Shown here piece after piece: positions 25,771-35,013 of a DNA stretch of 64,000 nucleotides. The notes below the pieces were generated by a model. It was not told the DNA's origin and did not search any database. It saw only the letters and a list, made by a program, of their open reading frames with translations. Within the stretch, counting starts at the first letter, position 1, and every line of letters starts with the position of its first letter. This DNA is from a bacterium (GTDB taxonomy: Bacteria > SZUA-182 > DTGQ01). The position numbers were made by a program, and so were the translations under genes. The DNA is taken from positions 186,001 to 250,000 of the forward strand of contig JBFLZW010000001.1 of the NCBI GenBank assembly GCA_040755755.1, given 5' to 3'.

Positions 25771-27675
25771 ATGAAGCAAAAACCCTGGAAGCAGAAACTA
25801 TTGCCTTTGAAAATTCTCGTTTTCTCCCTCATGGCTCTATTACTCTCGATAGACCCCTCGCCAAGCTATGCCGGCGTTGCTCTATTTCCAGTCAGGAACG
25901 ACTATATCGTCGTTCTGAAGGATGATATAGAAAGTCCTGAAACTGTAATGGCCGAGATAAAAAAGATGTGCACAATCAAATGCGGCTTTCTCTACAATCA
26001 TTGCCTTAAGGGTTTTTCAGCGATCATACCTGCTCCGGCTATGGCCAAGATCAAGAATGACCCAAGAATCAAGTACATCGAGCCCGATGCCATTGCCTAT
26101 GCTCTTCCGCAGACGCTGCCTCCGGGAGTTGGCAGAATCAAAGCCAATCGCAATAGCATAGCCATGATTGACGGGACTGACCAGCGGGTCGATGTTGATA
26201 TAGCTATTATCGATACAGGCATTGATCTGACGCATCCAGATCTCAATGTAGTCGAGAATGTAAGCTTTGTCCCACGGGTCGGCAGCGGCAATGACGATAA
26301 CGGTCACGGCTCGCATGTTGCCGGGATTGCGGCGGCCATAGACGACGGTGTCGGGGTGGTGGGCATTGCTCCGGGAGCCAGACTGCATGCAGTCAAAGTT
26401 CTGGACCGCAGGGGAAGTGGAAAAATCTCCTGGATCATTGCCGGTATCGATTGGGTGACACAACATGCTGATGAAATCGAGGTGGCCAATATGAGTCTTG
26501 GCAGCGTTGGCTATCTGCAATCCTTGAGGGATGCTGTTATCAACAGCGTCAACAAGGGGGTTGTCTATACAGTGGCAGCCGGTAACGAGGAAGATGATGT
26601 CTATGGGCCGGATGGAGCATTCGGCACCGATGATGATCATGTTCCGGCAGCCTACCCTGAGGTGGCTGCTATCTCGGCCATGTCCGACTTTGATGGCCTG
26701 GCTGGCGGGAGGGGCGGGACAAGCGGCAATGAATCCGATGACACCCTGGCCACCTTCAGCAATTTCAGCACATCGGTCATCGAGGAAAACCCGGTCACTT
26801 CACCTGGTGCAGCCATCGATTTTGCCGCTCCCGGGGTCGATATCTTCTCTACGTATAAGAACGGTGGATACAAAACCTTGAGCGGGACCAGTATGGCCTC
26901 ACCACATGGGGCCGGTTGCGCGGCCCTGTATATCGCCGGGCATGGAAGGGCCCGCAATGCCGCCCAGGTGGCTGCCATCCGGCAAGCCCTGATCGATATG
27001 GCCGAGCCGCAAACTTCCTGGGGTCCATCGAATACCAGAGATCCTGACAGTAACCGGGAAGGGTTGGTGGATGCCGAGGCTATCGATCAGCCAGATGCAC
27101 ATGGTCCTCTGAATCTGATCGTGATCAGGCCTGAGGCTGTCTTCATCCGGAAAGGAAAGACACAGGAGTTTACTGCCACGGGTCACTATGCTGATGGAAG
27201 CGTCAGAAACATCACTGCTTCGGTTATATGGACCAGCTCTGATCCTTCAGTGGCCACCATAGACTCTCATGGTCTGGCCACTGGTCAGGGAGAGGGTAGC
27301 GTCCAGATCACCGCGACCTTCGGGGAAGTAAGCAGCCTGCCTGCTGCCTTGACCGTCATCGAACCGGCATGGCGATCGATCTCCATCACTCCGGTGCCGG
27401 TCTCGATCCGTATCGGGGAAACCCAGCAGTTTACCGCTCTGGCCATTTTCTCCGACGCAACGAGCGAGGATGTCACCAACTCGGTGACCTGGACCAGCTC
27501 TGACCCTTCGGTAGCAACTATAGACTCTCATGGCCTGGCTACCGGGAAAGGAGCCGGAACCACCATTATCACCGCCAGCTCAGGCGAGATTATCAGCCAG
27601 GAAGCTGAATTAACGGTGACCAGAACCAGGACTTGGATCACGTTCATGGATATCTTCAAGCTGGTGAGGAAATAG
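25771..27675 (+). CDS. Secreted subtilisin-like serine protease with two bacterial Ig-like domains
   Basis: A 634-residue preproprotein: signal peptide to about residue 34, an I9-type propeptide (DYIVVLKDDIES to about 108), then an S8 catalytic domain with Asp148 (AIIDTGID), His179 (NGHGSHVAG), Asn272 (AAGNE) and Ser374 (SGTSMASPHG). All catalytic residues are present. Two Big_2-type Ig-like domains follow (about 445-530 and 535-620), each with a WTSSDPSVATIDSHGLATG stretch that is almost identical even at DNA level, a recent duplication. The C-terminus ends in a short TWITFMDIFKLVRK tail. The ribosome site is strong (AGGAGG). treZ starts 4 bases after its stop, so translation may be coupled, although a functional link to trehalose is not evident. 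Confidence 0.92.
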   Translation: MKQKPWKQKLLPLKILVFSLMALLLSIDPSPSYAGVALFPVRNDYIVVLKDDIESPETVMAEIKKMCTIKCGFLYNHCLKGFSAIIPAPAMAKIKNDPRIKYIEPDAIAYALPQTLPPGVGRIKANRNSIAMIDGTDQRVDVDIAIIDTGIDLTHPDLNVVENVSFVPRVGSGNDDNGHGSHVAGIAAAIDDGVGVVGIAPGARLHAVKVLDRRGSGKISWIIAGIDWVTQHADEIEVANMSLGSVGYLQSLRDAVINSVNKGVVYTVAAGNEEDDVYGPDGAFGTDDDHVPAAYPEVAAISAMSDFDGLAGGRGGTSGNESDDTLATFSNFSTSVIEENPVTSPGAAIDFAAPGVDIFSTYKNGGYKTLSGTSMASPHGAGCAALYIAGHGRARNAAQVAAIRQALIDMAEPQTSWGPSNTRDPDSNREGLVDAEAIDQPDAHGPLNLIVIRPEAVFIRKGKTQEFTATGHYADGSVRNITASVIWTSSDPSVATIDSHGLATGQGEGSVQITATFGEVSSLPAALTVIEPAWRSISITPVPVSIRIGETQQFTALAIFSDATSEDVTNSVTWTSSDPSVATIDSHGLATGKGAGTTIITASSGEIISQEAELTVTRTRTWITFMDIFKLVRK

Positions 27676-27679
27676 CCTT

Positions 27680-29533
27680 ATGAGAGTCGGAGCACATTAC
27701 CTGGGCAAGGGGAAGAGTGAGTTTGCGGTCTGGGCCCCCTTCCGGAAAAGTGTGGCTGTGAACATTGTCTCGCCAGAGGCACGGATTATACCAATGGACA
27801 GAGACCTTCGGGGATACTGGAAGGCACTGGTTGAAGGCGTCCCCCCCGGAGCCCGCTACCTTTTCCGGCTCGATGACCAGATGGACCGGCCTGATCCCGC
27901 TTCCCACTTCCAGCCCGAGGGAGTTCATAAGGCATCTTTACTCGTTGATCACCAGGCCTTCGAGTGGGAGGACACGTGCTGGAGGGGAATAGAGCTTTCA
28001 AAGATGATTACCTATGAGCTTCACGTCGGAACATTCACTCGGGAAGGGACCTTTGAAGCCATCATCCCCCGGCTTGACGAAATTCGGGACATTGGCCTCA
28101 ATACGATCGAGATCATGCCGGTTGCCCAATTCCCCGGTGAAAGAAACTGGGGGTATGACGGCGTGTATCCCTATGCTGTCCAGAATTCGTACGGCGGGCC
28201 GCACGGGCTGAAAAAGCTGGTGAACGAGAGCCACAGAAGGGGAATAGCTGTCATTCTCGACGTTGTTTATAATCATTTTGGGCCTGAAGGGAACTATGTA
28301 AGGGATTATGGTCCATACTTTTCAAGCCGGTACCGGACTCCCTGGGGTGATGCGATTAATTTTGACGATACCTACAATACCGAAGTAAGAAATTTTTTCA
28401 TTGAGAATGCTCTGCACTGGTTTTTAAACTACCATATCGACGCCCTTCGCCTTGATGCCATTCATGCCATCTTTGATATGAGTGCCCGGCCTTTTCTTCT
28501 GGAACTGGCAGAAAAGGTTGAAGAATTGTCGAAGCAGGCCGGAAGAAAATTTCGCCTGATTGCTGAAAACGATCTCAATGATCCCAAGGTGATCAGACCG
28601 AGAGAACTGGGAGGGTACGGACTCGATGCCCACTGGTGTGATGACTTCCATCACGCTCTCCATACCCTCCTGACTGGAGAGAACAGCGGGTATTATCTTG
28701 ACTTTGGCCGGATGGAGCACCTGGTCACATCCTTACGGGAGGGGTTTGTCTACTCTGGGCAATATTCCCGGTACCGGCATAAGAACCACGGCAGTTCATC
28801 ACTGGATCGAGGCGCGGATCAGATGGTGGTCTTTGCGCAGAACCACGATCAGGTCGGAAACAGGATGCTCGGAGAACGGCTGAGCACTCTTGTTGATTTC
28901 GAGTCGATGAAACTGGCCGCTGGGGTCCTTCTCCTTTCCCCGTATCTCCCTCTCCTGTTCATGGGAGAAGAATATGGCGAGACTGCCCCCTTTCTCTACT
29001 TTATCAGCCATTCAGACCCGGCGCTTGTCGAGGCGGTGAGGAAGGGCCGGAGAGAGGAATTCGGGGAATTTACCTGGCTGGAAGAGCCTCCTGATCCGCA
29101 GGACCCCCGGACGTTTGTAAACTCAAAGATACACTGGGAAGGGAGGAAGAACGGAAAACAGGGGATACTGCTGAACTTTTATCAGGATCTGATTACCCTT
29201 CGCAGAGAAGTTGCAGCCTTTTCCAACCTCGACAAAAGGAGCATGGATGCATTCGGCCTTGAAGAGGATCTTATCCTCTTCATGAGACGATGGAAAGATG
29301 AAAGCCATATCCTGGGCATCTTCAATTTCAACCTGTCTGATAGGAAGCTTTTGGCCTTTCCATACCGGGAGGAATGGAAAAAGATACTGGATTCCTCGGA
29401 TGAAATTTGGCTTGGTCCGGGTGCACTCCTTCCGGAAAAGATCGTATCCGGTCAGGAAACCATGATCAGACGCCGCAGCCTGGCTATTTACGCCAGGGAA
29501 GAAACCGCCGTTTATCTTGCGAGGCATTCCTGA
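27680..29533 (+). CDS. treZ: Malto-oligosyltrehalose trehalohydrolase
   Basis: A 617-residue GH13 enzyme that releases trehalose from maltooligosyltrehalose, the last step of the TreY-TreZ pathway. It has the N-terminal carbohydrate-binding sandwich (FAVWAPFRKSVAV), then the barrel with YELHVGTFTREGTF, DVVYNHFGPEGNY, the nucleophile strand LRLDAIHAI, the acid strand AENDLND, and FAQNHDQVGNR, the characteristic GH13 regions. Its stop TGA overlaps the treY ATG (TGATG), so the two are translationally coupled. A cytoplasmic site is expected as no signal peptide is present. No treX/glgX debranching gene is in the window. Confidence 0.93.
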   Translation: MRVGAHYLGKGKSEFAVWAPFRKSVAVNIVSPEARIIPMDRDLRGYWKALVEGVPPGARYLFRLDDQMDRPDPASHFQPEGVHKASLLVDHQAFEWEDTCWRGIELSKMITYELHVGTFTREGTFEAIIPRLDEIRDIGLNTIEIMPVAQFPGERNWGYDGVYPYAVQNSYGGPHGLKKLVNESHRRGIAVILDVVYNHFGPEGNYVRDYGPYFSSRYRTPWGDAINFDDTYNTEVRNFFIENALHWFLNYHIDALRLDAIHAIFDMSARPFLLELAEKVEELSKQAGRKFRLIAENDLNDPKVIRPRELGGYGLDAHWCDDFHHALHTLLTGENSGYYLDFGRMEHLVTSLREGFVYSGQYSRYRHKNHGSSSLDRGADQMVVFAQNHDQVGNRMLGERLSTLVDFESMKLAAGVLLLSPYLPLLFMGEEYGETAPFLYFISHSDPALVEAVRKGRREEFGEFTWLEEPPDPQDPRTFVNSKIHWEGRKNGKQGILLNFYQDLITLRREVAAFSNLDKRSMDAFGLEEDLILFMRRWKDESHILGIFNFNLSDRKLLAFPYREEWKKILDSSDEIWLGPGALLPEKIVSGQETMIRRRSLAIYAREETAVYLARHS

Positions 29534-32400
29534 TGCGAATCCCGGTATCCACCTATCGGCTGCAATTGACTCCCTCCTTTGGCTTCAAGGAAGCCAGAGA
29601 GGTGGTAGAGTATCTTTCACAGCTTGGGATTTCAGATATTTATGTTTCTCCGATCTTTAAGGCCAAAAAAGGGTCTCTTCACGGCTATGATGTAGTCGAT
29701 CCTCATCAACTCAATCCTGAGCTTGGAAGCATGAAAGATTTCGAGGAGCTTACCCAGGAGGTCAAAAGGCACGCGATGGGCTGGATCCAGGATTTTGTCC
29801 CGAACCATATGGCCTTTGACAGCGAGAATCAAATGCTCATGCATGTCCTGGAGAATGGCCAAAGCTCGGAATACTTTGACTTTTTCGATATCGAATGGGT
29901 CCATCCCTATGAAGCGAGCATCAGTGGCCGGATACTGGCGCCATTTTTGGGAGGATTATATGGCGTGACCCTGGAAAAGAGAAAAATACAGCTCAGATAT
30001 GATGCGCAAGGTTTTACAATTAATTACTACGACTTCAAATTTCCCCTTCGGATAGAGTCATACGCACGGGTGTTGACTCATGATCATGGGCTGGGAAAGC
30101 TGAGAAAGAAACTTGGAAGGTCTCATTCGGATTATATCAAGCTCCTTGGCGTTCTCTATGTTCTCAAAACCATCTCCTCGAAAGAGGATGCCGGTGAGCG
30201 ATCCGACCAGGTCACCTTCGTTAAAGGAATGCTGTGGGAAATCTATACCCAAAATGCAGATGTCAAAGAGGCTATTGATAATAATATCACGGCCTTGAAT
30301 GGAAAGAGCGGAGATCCTGAAAGTTTCAATTCCCTCGATGATTTGCTTTCAGAGCAATTGTTCAGGCTGTCCTTCTGGAAAGTGGCTAATGAGGAAATAA
30401 ATTATCGAAGATTTTTCAACATTAATGAACTGATCTCCCTGAGAATGGAGGAAAAGCATGTTTTCACCCGCTTTCATTCACTCATCCTGGGCCTGCTGAA
30501 GGATGAAAAGTTTACCGGGTTGAGAGTGGACCATCTTGACGGCTTATACGATCCGGCGCATTATCTGGAGAGATTGAGAGAGGAGAGAGGGGATACTTAC
30601 CTGGTGGTCGAAAAGATTCTTAGTCTGGACGAGGAACTCCTCTCCTCCTGGCCGATCCAGGGAACAACAGGGTATGATTTTCTGAATCATCTTAATGAGC
30701 TTTTTTGCGATAGGAGAAACGTAAATAAGTTTCAGGAGATATACTCTGGCTTTACCGGCTTGAACATCCCGTATGAAAAGATCCTCTATGAAAAAAAGCG
30801 GCTGATCATCGAGAAAAATATGGCCGGGGATGTGGATGGGCTTGCCCGGCTCCTGAAGAGAATTTCCATTAAGGATAGATATGGAAGTGATATCACCCTT
30901 AACAGCCTCAAGAAAGCCATTGTGGAGCTTCTGGCCCTTTTTCCGATTTACCGGACCTACATCAGCTACCATGTTTTTAACGTAACCGATCGCCGGTACA
31001 TCAGTGAGACAATCAGCAAGGCACGGAAAAAAGAGCCTGACCTTGTGTATGAATTTAATTTTATTGAGCAGTTTCTCCTTCTGGCTTTCAGGGATTCCCA
31101 GACCGATGAGGAGAAGAAGGAATGGATCAACTTTACCATGAGATTTCAGCAGCTGACTGGTCCACTGATGGCCAAGGGTCTCGAAGATACCACCTTTTAT
31201 GTCTATAACCGGCTTCTGTCCCTCAATGAGGTCGGAGGCGATCCAAGCAGATTCGGTATCACCAGAGAGGAATTTCACAATTTTGCCGGTAAGAGGGCTC
31301 ACCTTTGGCCTTATTCGCTGAATGCCACTGCGACCCATGATACCAAACGGGGTGAAGACGCCAGGGCGAGAATCAATGTTCTGTCCGAAATACCCGATGA
31401 GTGGGAAAAGAAGATCAGGGAATGGAGTAAGATCAATAGATCCAGGAAGTGCCGGTCGAGCAACGGCCATATCCCTATTCCCGACCGAAACGACGAGTAT
31501 TTTCTCTATCAGTCCCTCATCGGGGCCTTTCCCTTTGACAGCAATGAGTATCCGAACCTGGTCGAGCGGGTAAAAAACTACATCATCAAGGCCATCAGGG
31601 AAGCCAAGGTCCATACCGCCTGGATAGAACCGGATACCGAGTACGAACAGTGTTTCTGTTCCTTTATTGACCAGATTCTGGAACCATCGGAGCAGAACCG
31701 GTTCCTGGAGGATTTTTTGGCATTTCAGAAAAAGATAGCTTTCTATGGGGTATTCAATTCCCTCTCGGAGACGCTGATCAAAATAACCTTTCCTGGCGTA
31801 CCTGACTTCTATCAGGGAACGGAACTGTGGGATTTCAGTTTTGTCGATCCCGATAACCGCCGGCCTGTAGACTTCCAGAAGAGAAAGAAATTTTTACAGA
31901 AGATCAGGGAGGTGAGGGAGAATGACAGTCTGGACTTCATCCATGAGCTCCTGGCAGCCAAAGAGGATGGAAGGATCAAGCTCTTTCTGATCTTCCGGGC
32001 ACTCAGGGCAAGATGGCAGATGCGGGATGTCTTCCGGCAGGGGGAATATCTTCCCCTGAAGACGGGAGGGAAATTGCAGGACCATATTGTGGCTTTCGCC
32101 AGGAGGGTGCCACCACCTGAGGACGAGCCCGAAACGGTGAATAATAGTGTGCCACGGAAAGCGCATCCCTGGGCCATAACTGTCACCCCAAGGTTCTTGA
32201 CTTCGCTGGTCGGTGAGGGGGAATTCCCCTTGGGCTGTAGGGTGTGGGATGATACCTATCTTACCTTTCCAAAGGGGAGCCCATCCTTATGGAAGGATGC
32301 CATAACCGGCCAGATAATCAAAAGCGGGCAAAACCTGCTGATAGGGGATATCCTTCAGCACTTTCCCGGAGCTCTGCTCATCAGCGGGGAGGAAGGATAA
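29533..32400 (+). CDS. treY: Malto-oligosyltrehalose synthase
   Basis: A 955-residue protein starting at the ATG that overlaps the treZ stop; the opening RIPVSTYRLQLTPSFGF is typical. It converts the reducing end of maltodextrin from alpha-1,4 to alpha-1,1, making maltooligosyltrehalose. Family marks seen: HGYDVVDP, GLRVDHLDGLYDP (nucleophile region), EKILSLDEELL with GTTGYDFLN, NATATHDTKRGEDARARI, and FPGVPDFYQGTELWDFSLV-like (here FSFVDPDNRRPVDF). Together with treZ it makes trehalose from glycogen or maltodextrin, a compatible solute and stress protectant. It runs directly into the outer-membrane protein gene (11 bases apart). Confidence 0.93.
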   Translation: MRIPVSTYRLQLTPSFGFKEAREVVEYLSQLGISDIYVSPIFKAKKGSLHGYDVVDPHQLNPELGSMKDFEELTQEVKRHAMGWIQDFVPNHMAFDSENQMLMHVLENGQSSEYFDFFDIEWVHPYEASISGRILAPFLGGLYGVTLEKRKIQLRYDAQGFTINYYDFKFPLRIESYARVLTHDHGLGKLRKKLGRSHSDYIKLLGVLYVLKTISSKEDAGERSDQVTFVKGMLWEIYTQNADVKEAIDNNITALNGKSGDPESFNSLDDLLSEQLFRLSFWKVANEEINYRRFFNINELISLRMEEKHVFTRFHSLILGLLKDEKFTGLRVDHLDGLYDPAHYLERLREERGDTYLVVEKILSLDEELLSSWPIQGTTGYDFLNHLNELFCDRRNVNKFQEIYSGFTGLNIPYEKILYEKKRLIIEKNMAGDVDGLARLLKRISIKDRYGSDITLNSLKKAIVELLALFPIYRTYISYHVFNVTDRRYISETISKARKKEPDLVYEFNFIEQFLLLAFRDSQTDEEKKEWINFTMRFQQLTGPLMAKGLEDTTFYVYNRLLSLNEVGGDPSRFGITREEFHNFAGKRAHLWPYSLNATATHDTKRGEDARARINVLSEIPDEWEKKIREWSKINRSRKCRSSNGHIPIPDRNDEYFLYQSLIGAFPFDSNEYPNLVERVKNYIIKAIREAKVHTAWIEPDTEYEQCFCSFIDQILEPSEQNRFLEDFLAFQKKIAFYGVFNSLSETLIKITFPGVPDFYQGTELWDFSFVDPDNRRPVDFQKRKKFLQKIREVRENDSLDFIHELLAAKEDGRIKLFLIFRALRARWQMRDVFRQGEYLPLKTGGKLQDHIVAFARRVPPPEDEPETVNNSVPRKAHPWAITVTPRFLTSLVGEGEFPLGCRVWDDTYLTFPKGSPSLWKDAITGQIIKSGQNLLIGDILQHFPGALLISGEEG

Positions 32401-32411
32401 AGAACAGGGAA

Positions 32412-33239
32412 ATGATTTCAAAAAGGCTTGCCTCGACCGGCATTCTCCTGTTCATGTTTTTCCTTCCGGCACGGCTGCCCCTGTCTGCTGAATCCAGCCG
32501 GAAACCTGATGAACCCAAATCCGGACAGCAGGACCAAAAACCCCAATACTGGACACTGCGGTACGATCTTGAATACCGGAAGGACACTGGTAATACCAGC
32601 AGCTTTGACCTGCGGACAGGATTCGACCTGAGCATGAAAAGGCCAGAGGATGATCTGCACCTGACTTCCTCCTATGCCAAGGGAAAGACTGACGGTGAGA
32701 TATCAGCGGACAGGATGGACCTTCAGGCCAAGTACAACCGCCTGGTCACCAAGAGCACCTATGTGATGGCTTTTCTCCTGTACGAGCAGGACAAAACCAG
32801 GGATATCGGGAGACGATGGCAGATCGGCCCGACTGTCGGGAAAAGGTTTTATGATACTCCAGAGCTTTTTTTATCCAGCGATGTGGGCCCTATCTGGGAT
32901 GAAACCAGGAGCGCACCGAATGGCCACGTGGACCTGGAAGCATCATTAAAAGGCCTGTGGAATATCGACCTCTCCTATATTCCCTTTGCTGATGTGAAGT
33001 TTGAGCAAAGGATCCGTTCGACTATTGGTTTAAAGACAGCCGATGATTCGGAGGAAACCGGTGATTCAAAGGAAACCGCTTTCGAAATCAATTCGGAAAC
33101 GAGTGTTTATATTCCAGTCTATCAAAGACTGTTCCTGAAATTGAGCCTGATTGACCATTATAACAGCCAGCCTCAGCCGGATCTCAAGGAAAACGACCTG
33201 TCTCTCGTCACTTCATTCTCATACCTGACCCATTTTTGA
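32412..33239 (+). CDS. DUF481-type outer-membrane beta-barrel protein
   Basis: The ATG at 32412 (AGGGA just upstream) gives 275 residues; a longer in-frame start inside treY is unlikely because it would bury the signal peptide. The signal peptide ends near LSAES. The mature part consists of alternating strands (YDLEYRKDTGNTSSFDLRTG, then MDLQAKYNRLVTKSTYVMAF) and ends in SYLTHF, a phenylalanine as the last residue, the usual C-terminal mark of Gram-negative outer-membrane barrels. It resembles DUF481/YdiY proteins, whose function is unknown. It indicates that the cell has an outer membrane. Confidence 0.78.
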   Translation: MISKRLASTGILLFMFFLPARLPLSAESSRKPDEPKSGQQDQKPQYWTLRYDLEYRKDTGNTSSFDLRTGFDLSMKRPEDDLHLTSSYAKGKTDGEISADRMDLQAKYNRLVTKSTYVMAFLLYEQDKTRDIGRRWQIGPTVGKRFYDTPELFLSSDVGPIWDETRSAPNGHVDLEASLKGLWNIDLSYIPFADVKFEQRIRSTIGLKTADDSEETGDSKETAFEINSETSVYIPVYQRLFLKLSLIDHYNSQPQPDLKENDLSLVTSFSYLTHF

Positions 33240-33260
33240 ATCAAGGATTATGGTGTAAGC

Positions 33261-33785
33261 TCAGACTATGGCTGCACCCAATACCCTGTTCATAATTCGC
33301 AGGGCTGCCTCATGGTCTTCCGGAGCAAGGCCGGCCACTCCCCTTCTGACCACTTCGACAGCGTAGCCCCGAAGCACTGCATCCGAGGCCGTAAACATGA
33401 CGCAGATATGAGTAACACATCCGGTGAGCCGAAGGGTATCCACGCCAAGGGTTTTCAGCATGTTATCGAGTCCGGTGTTATAGAAGCCCGAATAGGTGGT
33501 TTTTTCGACAATCAGATCACCGGAGGAAGGCTGTAACTCATCGACCACCTGAGCCCCGGCTGTGCCTCTGACAGCATGTGCAGGCCAGCCAAAGCGTTTA
33601 AACTCCTGATCATCAGGCTCATGAGAATCACAGACATAGATTACCGGATACTCTTCCCGATGAGCTTTTGCTGTCTCCTCCTGAATCACCGGTATTACTC
33701 TTCTGGTTTCAGGAACCTCAAGAGGTGCTCCCTCTTTCACAAAATCATTGAGCATATCAATGATCAGCAATGCTTTTCCGGCCAT
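33261..33785 (-). CDS. Isochorismatase-family cysteine hydrolase
   Basis: The ATG at 33785 follows AAGGAG at six bases, giving 174 residues. The catalytic triad of the family is visible: Asp in LIIDMLNDF, Lys in VEKTTYSGF, and Cys in GCVTHICV. Members include nicotinamidases, isochorismatases and other amide hydrolases. The D-x-Q motif of nicotinamidases that binds metal is not clear here, so the substrate is open. It lies 18 bases downstream of argB on the same strand, so it is likely in one operon, which would give amide hydrolysis alongside arginine synthesis, although no mechanism links them. Confidence 0.82.
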   Translation of the reverse strand: MAGKALLIIDMLNDFVKEGAPLEVPETRRVIPVIQEETAKAHREEYPVIYVCDSHEPDDQEFKRFGWPAHAVRGTAGAQVVDELQPSSGDLIVEKTTYSGFYNTGLDNMLKTLGVDTLRLTGCVTHICVMFTASDAVLRGYAVEVVRRGVAGLAPEDHEAALRIMNRVLGAAIV

Positions 33786-33803
33786 AGTCAACTCCTTTTC
33801 AGA

Positions 33804-34685
33804 TCAATTCACGATCTCTGTCCCTACCCCCTGTTGGGTGAATATCTCAAGAAGCAGACAATGAGATATCCTGCCGTCTACGATATGGATTTTTTTTACC
33901 TGACTGTTGACGGCTTCAACACAGGCCCGGATCTTGGGTATCATTCCCCCGGAAATTGTCCCATCCTGAATAAGCTTTTCTACCTCATTCTGCTTCATGG
34001 TCGAGATAATCTTTCCTTCCTGATCAAGAATTCCGGGGACGTCGGTCAGCAGAATCAGCTTTTCAGCCCTGAGAGCCGAAGCAAGAGATGCAGCCATATC
34101 ATCGGCGTTGATATTCAGGGTCTGTCCATCATCACTCACCCCAACCGGCGCGATAACCGGGATGAAACCATTTTGTTTGAGGTTGATAATAACTTCAGGG
34201 TTCACCCTGTTCACTTCACCGACATAGCCAAGATCGATGATTTCTTCATCGCCGGTTTCCAGTGAAGGTCTTCTGATAACCTTCTTGACCGCTCCGACAA
34301 GGCCACCATCTTTTCCGGTCAGCCCTACGGCCTTTCCGCCGTGACGGTTGATCAGGGTAATAATTTCCTTATTGACCAGACCGCTCAAGACCATCTCAAC
34401 AATATCAGCCGTCTCTCCGTCAGTAACCCGATGCCCATGAATAAAATTGGGCACCTTGCCCATTTTCTTCATCATTTCGGATATCCGGGGACCGCCGCCG
34501 TGAACGATGACGGTATTGATACCAATGTAGTTGAGCAGGACCACATCCTGAGCAAAGGTTTCTTTCAAGGCTGCTTCAGTCTGGGCAGCACCGCCATACT
34601 TAATGACAAAGGTTTTCCCATAAAAATTTTTGATGTAAGGCAGGGCCTCAATCAATATTCCCGCCTTCTCAATCAGTTTTTCCAT
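33804..34685 (-). CDS. argB: Acetylglutamate kinase
   Basis: A 293-residue amino-acid kinase that phosphorylates N-acetylglutamate, the second step of arginine synthesis. Seen: KYGGAAQ near the N-terminus (lysine for phosphate), VHGGGPRISEMM (glycine-rich loop for acetylglutamate), VEMVLSGLVNKEIITLIN, GGKAVGLTGKDGGL, and the ATP loop SGGMIPK with KIHIVDGRISH at the C-terminus. The N-terminal helix (EKLIEKAGILIEALPYI) is of the type present in arginine-inhibited hexameric forms, so feedback by arginine is possible. No other arg genes are adjacent. Confidence 0.93.
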   Translation of the reverse strand: MEKLIEKAGILIEALPYIKNFYGKTFVIKYGGAAQTEAALKETFAQDVVLLNYIGINTVIVHGGGPRISEMMKKMGKVPNFIHGHRVTDGETADIVEMVLSGLVNKEIITLINRHGGKAVGLTGKDGGLVGAVKKVIRRPSLETGDEEIIDLGYVGEVNRVNPEVIINLKQNGFIPVIAPVGVSDDGQTLNINADDMAASLASALRAEKLILLTDVPGILDQEGKIISTMKQNEVEKLIQDGTISGGMIPKIRACVEAVNSQVKKIHIVDGRISHCLLLEIFTQQGVGTEIVN

Positions 34686-34728
34686 GATTACCCCTGACTC
34701 CCTAACCTGAAACCGTTTCCACCAGTAC

Positions 34729-34803
34729 CTAGAGCAAACTCTCTATGTCCTCTTCAATCCATTCCTGGATTATGTCTGCTTCCTTGATCATCTTCATCTC
34801 CAC
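34729..34803 (-). CDS. Possible 24-residue leader peptide or small protein upstream of argB
   Basis: Starting at GTG with AAAGGAGGAACT immediately before it, or at ATG two codons later, there is a short frame (KMIKEADIIQEWIEEDIESL). The ribosome site is the best in the region. It lies 43 bases upstream of the argB start on the same strand. It contains no arginine codon, so it is not a standard arginine attenuation leader. The peptide is amphipathic and acidic. Confidence 0.35.
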   Translation of the reverse strand: MEMKMIKEADIIQEWIEEDIESLL

Positions 34804-34838
34804 AGTTCCTCCTTTCCGCTCAATTATAAGCTCGCTCT

Positions 34839-34859
34839 ATCACTATCGCAGAGTGATAC
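34839..34859. promoter_or_regulatory. TATCACT-N7-AGTGATA palindrome, possible operator
   Basis: A perfect 7-base inverted repeat spaced by 7 bases, lying between the divergent argB and uvrA genes. Size and position fit a repressor or activator site, but no cognate regulator can be named. Confidence 0.4.
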
Positions 34860-35013
34860 ACTCATAATTATATATGAAATTTTGAACTGAGCCAAGGATA
34901 GAATGATTATCCTTCAGGCTGAGAGGGAGATTCAGAAGCCGTGTATCATTTTTTGACTTATTATGGTATTATGTTATGCGTATAAGCTAGACCTAATTTC
35001 ATTATATTGAGAT

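Larger units (their letters stand above)
34686..35013. other. Space between argB and the tandem uvrA, divergent promoters
   Basis: About 330 bases with a possible 24-codon minus-strand peptide (34729-34803) and a TATCACTATCGCAGAGTGATA palindrome (in halves TATCACT and AGTGATA, about 34839-34859). The remaining AT-rich part probably contains the uvrA promoter. Confidence 0.5.

Noticed and set aside
30544-31614. Minus-strand frame of 356 codons inside treY
   Set aside because: Antisense of treY, no ribosome site and no motif.
34686-34803. Arginine attenuator before argB
   Set aside because: The short frame has no arginine codons and there is no clear terminator/antiterminator pair.
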